A stretch of 64,000 nucleotides of DNA from Rhyacophila brunnea. Lineage: Eukaryota; Arthropoda; Insecta; Trichoptera; Rhyacophilidae. The position numbers and the translations under genes were made by a program. Location of the stretch: assembly GCA_022495005.1 (NCBI GenBank), contig JAGYXB010001606.1, positions 372,001 to 436,000 on the forward strand. The letters run 5' to 3'. Under the pieces are notes generated by a model. The model saw only the letters and a program-made list of their open reading frames with translations, had not been told where the DNA came from and did not search any database. This document shows, in pieces, positions 12,129 to 24,100 of this stretch. Position 1 is the stretch's first letter, and each line of letters starts with the position of its first letter.

Positions 12129-15100
12129 CTGGAAAAAGACGAAGAGGGAAATAAATTAAATAAGGGGTCATACTTCAGATCTATTATTTTGAGGAAAATA
12201 AGTCTTAAAAAACCTATTTCGTATCATGTACCTACCCAATATTTCGATAATACCTTTTAAAATATATACTACAAGGGACCATCACATATTATTTTTTTCT
12301 ATATTATAATATTGTTATTATGATCCTGTTGGTTAAACTAAATAATAATAAAAAATACTAAATAATTTCCGAATAAATAATATTATCTATTACACTAACC
12401 ATCATAGTTGACCATGCCGTCTCCGTCAAGATCGGCCTCGCGGATCATGTCGTCCACTTCTTCCTCGCTTAGTCTCTCGCCCAGGTTTGTCATCACGTGC
12501 CGTAGTTCCACTGAAGAGATCAGCCCATCGTTGTTCTTATCGAAGACCCTGGAAAGCAAACAAAAAATAATTACAAGATAAAAAGAACATTTTATATACA
12601 ACGTTTTTAAATTTTCTGTTGAATCATATAAACTTGACTTGACCAGTTTAAACGATCAAAAAAATTTGTACTTGATAGAAATAATACTGAAATATCATTT
12701 TGACATGTCATATTGATTTCCATAGTAACGCACGTATATATTAATAATTTAGTTGCTAGGACCGCAGACCCCTTGCAACCAATAATGGTGTCGAAATAAC
12801 TTTTCATACAAAACAGAATTAACTGAAAATGATTTCAATTCTACTTAAAGATGGCTAAAAGTATTAAAAAAATACATTAGCATCGTGTGATATATTCTAA
12901 AGGTTTAAAATGTTCAGCTAGTCGGGAAGTTAGTTTAAAATCGATTGCAAGATTTGTACCGGACAAATAAGAATACGAGCTAAGAAAAACGTTGTAATAA
13001 CACATAGGTATTCAAAAAGACTTAACTAATATTGCCCATATAAAATAGGAATTGCAATATCCCATGAAAATATGAATATCGGTTTTTCGGTAGAATATTT
13101 AGTACCAGTATAAATACCGGTATTTCTTGAAAATATGCCAAAACATTTAACTATGTAAAGTACCTATACCCACCCTTATTTCTTTCTCAGTATCCTCAAC
13201 TTTTCTGCACAAAATGAAATACATAGAAATCCATCTAGAAACCGAAATCGAAGCTCTTACCAAATTTTGTCTAAAGCCAAACGCGAGAACTATTAATTGG
13301 TAAAAAAAAATCTATCCAATACCAAAGTCAACGGTTTTTCCACCCAGAAGGAGTCTTTGTTATTATTTCATGTTTGTCGGGTGATTTAGTCATCTGAGGT
13401 ATATTAATTTCTCTTAATACTGAAAACACTGGTATTTTCGATTTCAAAAACCGGTATGGATAGCGGAAAACCGAGTTTTCATAATACCGGTATTGCAACT
13501 CATGTAAAAAATGTGTGGCTGGATTACATTTTCTTGACTTTTATAAAATTAATTTATCAGAAGTGTGCGATTTGTGCTATTTCAATTTGCATAAACCGAC
13601 GTACCAACGTACGTACCTCTTTCGTGTCTTATTTGATATTGATAAGTTTGGAGACCCCATAGCAAAATACGAGTGATAGGTACGTCTCTTAATGTTAAAC
13701 TTACAGTATGGGAGTAGTGATGCAATATTTTTTACACTTAAATATACTCACACGTAGGAGCTTGTGATTTCTTAAGATTCGAAAATTATCGAAATTTCGA
13801 AAAATATTTTTTTCCAGATTCGACATTAAATGTCAGAGATAGTCAGAAAAACTAATAAATTTTATTAGCTTTTCTGACTAAGAGACTGAGAATCCTCAAT
13901 CACAATCTCTATTTACACGTTGAAGTTAAAAACAATATTGCCATTTTGTTTGAGAGATCTATCATAATATTTAACTGTTTATATAAAATATAATGACCTT
14001 TTTCTGAATTACTATTAAAATATTTTATTCAGTAACTATGTAAGTATACATGCACCTAGTTTACAGGCTGTGAACCAAAAGCTGAATGTGGGTGCTACCG
14101 CCGACAACTATAACTTGATGCACGACCTTGACGCTAGTGTCATGCTGTGAGCATTGTCGATGCATTGCAAACTGTCAATAACTCTTCACACCGTTGCGCG
14201 TGATGTTATAATTGTCGGTTTCTATGAAGTTATCTGGCTTACCGAAAAGCTTCTCTGAGCTCATCTTCTCCATCGGATCCCTTCATCTTCTTTGACATCA
14301 TTTGTAAGAATTCGTTGAACTCGATAGTCCCATTGCCATCTTGGTCCACTTCGTTCACCATATCGCGAAGTTCAGTCTCTGTAAGCAATCAAGTCTTATG
14401 CTAATACGGTATTATAATAAACGTCAAAATAGTTGAAGTAATGTGATATATTAGCTAAGCCACTGGGAAATGCCAATAGAAGTAGCGTATTTCAAAAAAA
14501 TACTACCTTATTCTTAGGTCAATAATTATTATAAAGCAATCATTATTCGTAGGATGTTTAGCAAATTTAAATGGTCAAAAATATAACTTATAGTCAGTAT
14601 CTTTAGAATTAATTATCTTCAAATGTGTTAATCGTGCCCATTTTTTGAATAATAAAATGCCTAATTCTTGTCAAATTTGGGATCACAGAGATTATAAAAT
14701 ATATTTTTTTATCTTAAATATGTCACTATATTATAATGTTAACATTAATTTTACTGATGTTTTTGTAAATGCGTTTAAAAATTAATAAATCTAGAAAATC
14801 TTAAGACCACTGCACATGGATGTACCGAAATATGACTATATTCTAAAACATTAGAGCGAGAGGTTTAAAAGAATACTATTTTATGTAATAAAAATACTTT
14901 ATGCAGTCATCAAATGTTTAAAATAAATATAAATGATAATAAGGCTTCAAAATATATAAATAGATTATCTACAACGTTTAAGGAATATCCAGGGTTATGC
15001 TCTGAAAATACTATAAAAGCTCCATTTTGACATACGCTGAGCATGTGGGCCGTTAAGTGATATGTTAGCAAAACTGCAATTCTGCAAAATTTTAACCTAA

Positions 15101-18100
15101 CAATAGAAAACAATATTTTAGAAAATTTCAGAGATACTTGTTTGAATGTGGTAGGTACCTATAATAAAATTTGTAAATAAAATCAATTTCAATTTCAAAG
15201 TCACTAAACTGAATAAAGAATATTTTTTATACTATTAACACAGAGTATGTTATTCAGAGTTATTCAGAGTACGGTTCAGGTAGGTACCAAAAATTCAATA
15301 GACATTAGCTAGGTACCCACCTACTGAAAATATAGACATTTAATTAAATTTGAGTAATAAGGTAACTATATGTATATCAGGTGGAGAATATAGATAAACA
15401 TTATTATATGTATAGGTTGTGATTACCTGTAGGGCGCTGTCCCAAAGATCGCATGACCACCCCCAGCTCAGCCATGGTGATGGTGCCATCTTCGTCTTTG
15501 TCGAATAGCATGAAGGCTTCTTTAAATTCTGAAAGCAATCATGCGGCATCCCATTAGACGATACGATATTTGTCTGTGTCTATAAAATATTAGTATGTAC
15601 ATCGAATAATTATTAATTAATAATTATAAAAACGTTACATTCAAAACAGTTTTTTTCTTTCGAAAATAAGTTGTAATTTTATCTTTGTAATAAAAAAAAT
15701 GGTACTGTTCGATTATACGGAATAGAGCGGAAAACACATTTTGAAAATATCCGATAAACTGGATTATTTGTTAGGTTAACCTAACCAAACCTAACCTAAC
15801 CTAACCTTACCCAATCTAACCTAACCTAAACTAACCCAAACTAACAAATAATCCAGTATATCGGGTATTTTCAAAATGCGTTTTCCGCTGTATTCCGTAT
15901 AACCGACGAGTACCAAAAAATATTTAATTTTTATTGGTTTTAGATACTTGGGTTTACCTATTGATTGATTAGAACATCTTTAATATTGTTTTGTTTAAAT
16001 TGTTCGTAATTCCATCATTAGTACATAATCAATACATAATAATTAATACTCATCCTTAACTTTACTAATGGTTAATAAGGTAAACAGGGCATATAATCAA
16101 CAAAACTCTAAATAATTATGTAGATACATTCACTGTGCTTAATAATATGACCATAGAGGTATTAAATAAAAAGAGGGGCAACGAATCGGCTTTCTCATAC
16201 AACTGAATGAAGCAGGCCAACAATAGCCGACAACTTACGAGAAATAGCGACGCGATAAAAAAAAATGCAGGGCATCACGGAGGATTTACTTTGGTCATTA
16301 TAACGTACCCATATAATTAATAATGTTAACGTTAATTTTGCCGCAAATTGATTACCAGCCTGCCTCACCATACTTTCATATAACCAACCGCCCCTAGAAT
16401 ATGACAGTTAATAAATTTATTGTCTCAATGTCTGTTTATTTCATAAAATAAAATAAATATTTTTAGATCGAGATTGTAATTAATTAAAAAAAATAATTAA
16501 ATTTTATTTACCTGCAACTTGATCTTCTGTGAGCCCATACTCTGTCTGAAATGAAAGAAAAAAAAACATTATGAAAAATAGTAATATTATTAATATAACT
16601 ATATAATTAACAATTATTATTTTAGACATGATGTAATTATTTAAAATTTGCTAATTGAAAATTTACATTTTACTGTGTTTTAATTAATCAATAACTGATC
16701 GTCTTGTTCTAAAGGAATTTAGAGAGTATGTAGGTATATTATACAGTCACATGTTAAAAGAGTCTAAGACGATTCGGCGCCGGGACAACTGGGCGCCACG
16801 CAATCGAATGAAATTCGAAAATAAATACACGCTCGTGAATTATAGGTACTTTCAAAATATATATCTAATATATTATATTTTATACTAAATGAGAATTTTA
16901 ATATACACACGTAAATAATGATGTGCATAATTTGTTTATGTTACGAGAAGAGAGTTCTTTTACTTTACTTACATAAAGCCTCAGGCATGATAATTCTCAA
17001 TCAATGTAATTTATATTGCAAACAAGCATCTTGTATTTCGGTTGTTTAAAAATAATGGTATATCTGCTATGATTTTAGTTTACGATTACGTCAGTAATTA
17101 TAACATTTCCAAATGCTACATATTATTATTATTATGTTTGTTCACTATCAAAAAAAGCTATAATTATAGAAATAAAAAATATTGGTAAAGTAAATCTTTG
17201 ACGATGACGTTACCAGGGTTAAGTTCGCAGCCATCGATTGAAAACGCAATAACTTCTCCATCTAGCATTGCCGATTCTTAGATTTGGCTAAAATTAATAG
17301 GCAAAATATTTAGTTGTAATTCTGCATTTCCCCCACTTCTCCGCGTACATTACTCATAGATAGAGCCTAGATACTCCGCTGTTTGATTTTTGCGATGTAC
17401 ACCAGGGTGTCTATGTTGTAACTTGTGACATGAAGTCACCCGACGACATGAGGTAATTGTGACGTAAGCTCAATACACGCATCGAAGCGAGCCGCCCAAT
17501 GCCATGGCTCACCGTAGATATTATTATTCTGAAACACCTATTTGTGTATGGAGACAATGAATAACGCCAGTATTAGAGTAGCGTTAATTTCTCGATTGCT
17601 ATTGACTCACTCCGGTAGTACGTCACAATGATGTCATATGACGTCATGTCGACCGGGCGACTTCAACTCACAAGTTACAACATAAGGCCCCAGGCCTGTA
17701 CCTATATTCTATAACCATTGGTGAGATGTTCACCCACCAGTCACTGTGAATAATTGTGACACCCACAGGCGAGTGTCGAATGTAAGTGCCCGTATTATTA
17801 TTATATTAAATTCAATACTTTAGATAAACGAGGTTTTTGTGTTTCATTCATAAATGATTGGTTTAAGGTAAATTTTTTTCCATCGTATTTTTAATTTAGA
17901 CCAATCTACTTATTATTATTTAATAATAAACACACTACTGAAATAAATATAAGTAAAATAAAATTACACATAAATAGGCATAAATTTATATCATTAATTG
18001 GTTATTAATTAGTGATCACACGTCTACTGTGGGGTGTGAGTTTTCTAAGTAGGTATAGATCACAGTGGCGAAATGATAGGCTGTTTAAATCCGACATAAA

Positions 18101-21100
18101 TAGTGCACACTTGACACTAAGCCTTGTCAGTCAAACGTATTTGTTTTTATTGAACTTATACTACAATGTGCAGATAGTGTTTGCTATTTTTTTAAAATTA
18201 AATTAGTACCTAGATGATAGACAAAAAATATTCGTTTATCTATAAAATATCTAAAATTATGCCATTAAACCACACATTATTTTAGATGTTTAATATATAG
18301 AAGAATGTTTTTTTATTAATTATTGTTTGGTTTGGCAGCGCTTAAGGGGGGACATGCTCGTCGAAAGGCCAAAATTGAGTTTTTATTGTATTTTCAAACC
18401 ATGATCCTGGACACTCCTTAAACGTTGTAGATAACCTATTTATATAATTTTGAAGCCTTATTATCCTTTATAGTCATTTTAAACATTTGATGACTGCATA
18501 AAGTATTCTTATTGCATAACATAATATTCTTTTAAACCTCTCGATCTAATGTTTTAGAATATAGTCATATTTCAGTACATCAATGTGCAGTGGTGTTAAG
18601 ATTTTTTACATTTATTAATTTTTAAACCCATTTATAAAACCATTAATATAATTTATTACGAGATAATTTTTGTAAAATATTCACGATAAAAAATTATATT
18701 GATAATCTCTGTGATCCCAAATTTGACAAGAATTAGGCATTTTATTATTCCAAAAATGGGCAAGATTAACACATTTGAAGATAATTCTAAAGATATTAAT
18801 TATAAGTTATGTCTTTGACCATTCTATAATAATGATTGCTTTATAATAATTATTGACCTAAGAATAAGGTAGTGTTTTTTTGAAATACGCCATTTCTTTT
18901 GGCATTCCCCAGTGGTTAAGATACAACATACGGCCGTAGCTATAAATTGACAAACTATAATTAAAGTAGGGAGTAAAATTATGTTAACGCGCGTGTTTGA
19001 ACATGTACCTAACCGAATTTTTTTAAATTTTTTTTTAAACGGTACATGTTCAAACACGCACGTCAATATCATTTTACTCCCTACTTCAATTATAGTTTGT
19101 CAATTTATGCATACGGCCGTATGTTGTAGCTTAACCACTGGGGAATGACAAAAGAAATGGCGTATTTCAAAAAAACACTACCTTATTCTTAGGTCAATAA
19201 TTATTATAAAGCAATCATTATTCATAAGATGTTTATTACACTTAAATGATCAAAGACATAGCTTATAAATAAGTATCTTTAGAATCATCTTCAAATGTGT
19301 TAATCTTGCTGATTTTTTATAATAATAAAATGCCTAATTCTTGTCAAATTTGGGATCACAGAGATTATCAATATATTTTTTTATCGTGAATATTTTACAA
19401 AAAATATCTCATAATAAATTATACTAATGGTTTTATAAGTGCGTTTAAAAATTAATAAATGTAAAAAATCTTAACACCACTGCACAGTTATGTACCGAAA
19501 TATGACTATATTCTAAAACATTAGAGCGAGAGGTTTAAAAGAATACTATTTTATGTAACAAAAATACTTTATGCAGTCATCAAATGTTTAAAATAACTAT
19601 AAAGGATAATAAGGCTTCAAAAATATATAAATAGATTATCTACAACGTTTAAGGAGTGTCCAGGATCATGGTTTGAAAATACGATAAAAACTCAATTTTG
19701 ACCTACGACGAGCACGTGGGCCGTTAATGAATTTAAAAAAAAACTAACTACATAACACCACCTGTAATAATAATAATATGTATTCTTAATTCAACGAAAA
19801 CAAATAAGTATAACTGAAAAAGTGTGCACAATGTTTGTCGGATCGCCCATAGCATACCTAAACTATTATGATTAGGTAAAGGCAGGGTTTAATTGAATTT
19901 TAACAACTAACCAGCATCATTTGCAAATTGTATTCTTAGTTCAATGAAAAGCAATAACTATGCCTGATAAAGTTTAGTGTGCACTATTTATGTCGAATCT
20001 TAACAGCTAGGTACCTCTAAAACTAACTCTAAAAAAATTATAACCATTGATTTTAGGAAATCGCCTCATATTTTAACGGAAAAATACTTATATATCTATA
20101 TTATATTATACGTGTTATTCTTAAGTCAATTTAAAAAAGGACATAACTGCGATTCTTATAACCATGGTTATAATGTAAAACCATAATAATTAAATTCTTG
20201 ATAAAAGGAAAATTTAAAGAAAAACAAACGCAGCAAGGTCATTGCGAAATACCACAAATATAAATTCCAGTCAGCCACGTAACAAGCTCAAGGGACACGT
20301 GTTAATACAAAATATTTATACTTCAGAAAAACTGGAAAATCGTAAATGAATCGCGGTTTTTACCCAATGGTTCAACCCGGATTTTATTCGATGGTGTTCA
20401 ATTGTCATTATATAGAAACATCGGTGCAAATATTAAAAAAGTATCACAGGGTTTCGAGATGCTTTTTCGCATAGCAAACATTAAAAAAATAAAATAAGTT
20501 ATAAACATAATGAAAGATATACATTATTATGCATCAGAATAAAAGCGAAATATTCTTTTTTAAACTTTCGTTCACTTATAAAATGTTTAAAAGTTTTTTA
20601 AACGTCATATCAAACGAAATATCAAAACGTTTGCATTGAAATATTTAAGAAATACAAGCGACAATCATATGTTTTTTTATACTTTCATTATTGTAATAAT
20701 ATAAGACTGTTTTAAATTTATTTAGAAATTACATCTCTGAAATATTATTAGGAATTATTGCATTATGACCCGATATTTTCTCCTTTGAAAAAGTGATAGC
20801 GTAATTGCACAGTCAAAGCACATGCGCTAAATTGGCACCATGCGATTTGGTACGTACAAACTTTTTTTCTTTGCAGTGAATTTTAAAAACATTAGTTACT
20901 AAAGAACTCTGTGATTGCACTAAAAAAATAAAGCATTACAATCAATAGTTGTCTTGGCAAGAAAATTATGAAAAATGCACAGTTAATTAAATTTTTATAC
21001 GCCTAAAATGATAAAAAAAATAATTCAAGTTATACACATTTATATTTTTTATAAAAATCGATGTTTTTTAAAAAGATATAAAAAAATATTAAAACAATGA

Positions 21101-24100
21101 ATTATTCAAAAATCTAAACGGTGAAAAATTGAAAATTTAATAAACTAAATTTTAATAATAAATACAACCATAAAAATAATGTAATAAAAATTCACAAACA
21201 TCTCAAATTGCAAGCTTCGTATTTTTCCGCTAGGTTCTCTGTTGGCATATATGATCCCCCTTAAATAATATATTACTATGACGAACTTTTGTATTAAAGT
21301 AACAGTGTATTTAATTAGTCAGTGTTGTTTATAAAAGTTTTACTTAATACCGTGCTTAATGAATGGGTACAAACATACATTTGTGTTTGGCTCTGTACAA
21401 CTAAATTTAATAACATTTCAAAATTAGACACTTTGAACGTCTCAGTTCTTTGAAACCAGACATTATATTTCAGAGAGCGAAAGTTCGCATAACAAGGCTG
21501 GCAATTTGACAAGAATTCCCTCGACCGAAAAACCACAACCAACCAAACCGACGGAACGTGTTATTGTTTTCGTTCATACAGCTGGGGAAATATCCTCAAA
21601 GGGACCACATACACACAGTGTGCGTTTCGACTGGATGGATTCAATGTCAACAAACGAAACGTGAGTGCCAGCCCTGCTCGAATCTGACAACATAAACATA
21701 GACCCACTAAACTATCCCACCCAGCACCTCATTCAGCCTTATTCGAGCGAATCATAAGGCCCTACGTTTAGCAGCTATCCATTACTTCGCATCGCCAAGC
21801 ACTCAAGTTTGCTTTGACTGAGTTTCAATTGAAATGGAAGAAAGGAGCACGGAGAACTGACAACAATAAAAAATATAGATAATAATATGATTAAAAAGTA
21901 CCTAATACAAAACAAAGTTATTTCAAAACCGACAAACATTCTATGTGAAGAGATGTCCACCAGACTGGCTTTTGAGGCGACCAGGTTGGACGACCCGATA
22001 GACCCAACAGCTAGTGACGTCCCTAAGTAGACTTGTCATGAATCTCCTGTCACATTGAGTCTCAAATTGTATGCGAAATTGTTAGGTAAAATCTTAAAAC
22101 AAATATTGTAGGTTAGAACATTGTCACGAAACTCACTCTCAAATAGCGGTGGTTTTTGATACGTGCAGATCTGAGGCGCTGACAAGTTTTAGGGCCCCCT
22201 ATGCATTTTTTTCAACTAACAATTTGGTAGGATCTCCTTAACGAAGCGACCGCATCGCATGCTTTACGGCAGTGGTTTCCAAACTTTATGTTACTACGCC
22301 ACCCTTTTAAAAAATCTAATCTTGGCGCCTCCCTCCCTTTATTTCATTAAATACATTTTTACATTAAAGCGCTTTTTTCTACTCGATATATGGATTTCAT
22401 TGCATCTAATGCAGAAAATTCCGTTTAGCATAAATATGATGTTACGAATGGTAGCAGTACCTACTTGCATCGCTTTTCTTGACAAAGTATTAAGCATATT
22501 ATTCTTCAGTTCGATTAAACCAAAATTGAACAAAGTTTTTTGTTTCCATATAGCCAGGAAATACATTACAAATAATTATAAAATAAAATTCTACATGTGA
22601 ATTATCATCAATCACACATATTACACAATCACATCAAATTGTATCACACAGATACATATTTTATAAAATGTTAATAGTCTGGAACCGAAATAGCGCCGCA
22701 GGCGACTTGTTTTACTAATAGAACATGGTGTGTTTATCTCACTTAACTGGTCAACCCGCAAGCCTGGGGGCCTGTCAGCCCCCCTATTGTGGGGGCCATG
22801 CACAATGGTATAGATATGAGGTATAGTAAAATTAGTCTCCATATCTTCATACAGGTTTGCAAACAACCTAACTTTTATAGGAATGTTTTTTATGTAGTTT
22901 ATAACTAGCTGCCGTTTTATAAACTATGCACTTGCAAACTGCAAACCTGTGGGCCCTGTGGCTACATTATTGTGTTAAACTGTTCGCACCTTCCTATGCA
23001 ATAGTCCGCGCCTCCCCAGTTAAGAAATCGCTGCTTTACGGAAAACCGCAACTGATTTCAGAAATTGTAGTGATCGCAAATCTCTGAGTAGGCTAAAATC
23101 AGGATCCCAAAATTGTGGTCTTCCTTTCACTCCGTTTTTATTATGATCCACTGACCGTGAGACGCTTTATATGTCACGTGGTGTCAAAATCTGATTATAT
23201 AATGCTCATAGCTTAAATAGGATAAGTAAGTAAAAGAATAACCAAAATTAAGACTACCGATATAAACACAATTAAAATTTATATTTAGGTGTACTGTAAT
23301 TAAGTAAATATGATAGTAAAAACCATATTCGCTCCTAAACGGAACACACGAGCCTCATTAGATGTTTGGGGGATGAGTGTGTGGATATGAGGATTGATTA
23401 TGTGAGATGTGAGATGTGAATATTACTTCACGTTTATCTTGATCGTGTAACTGTCACTCAGTATCGCCGAGCCTCGGGCTATATTATTATCTTTATTGTA
23501 CCTATATAAACTGCACTTGTCAATATGAACATAAATTTCGCTATCTTCTCCTACCTACCTATCCTCCCTACCTCCTTCGCAACTACAGTCTTCATAATTC
23601 ACTCCTCCATTATCAACATCAACACCAACAATATACGCACTATCATCCGAAAGATGTTATATAAACAGATTTTCTACGAGTCGAGTAGTTGTTAGCTGAT
23701 TGGCCAACCCATTACTTCATAGCAAGAGATCAAACACACGTTGGAGAAACAATACGTATCTTGCTAACCACGGGATCGTACCCGTAACCTGCAGTTAGCC
23801 TATTCGACCACCTAAGTCACTGTGTGAAAATAATAAAATAACCATCAAAAAAGTATGTAGAAATGACAAAAAAGAAAAAAATGTTAAAACCATAGATATG
23901 TCTCATTATGAAACGAAATAAGGCTTTATTCTCAATTTTAATACAGAGGCTTTTAAAATAATTCACCTCTAAGATATCAAAATATGTTAAGTATGTGATT
24001 TATTCATTAAAATGTTCATTCGCATGATTACGAGATGTACTTATGGCATTAAAATGACACAAATATTTCTCATACAAAGATTATTCAGGTTTAGATTTAA

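Noticed and set aside
14040..14235. Inverted repeat ACCG(CC)GACAA.TATAAC.T next to calmodulin-like exon 4
   Set aside because: Pairing is too weak and boundaries are unclear; noted but not called an element.
22259..22600. 113-codon plus ORF as a gene
   Set aside because: It lies within the 764-bp non-autonomous hAT element and resembles no transposase domain.
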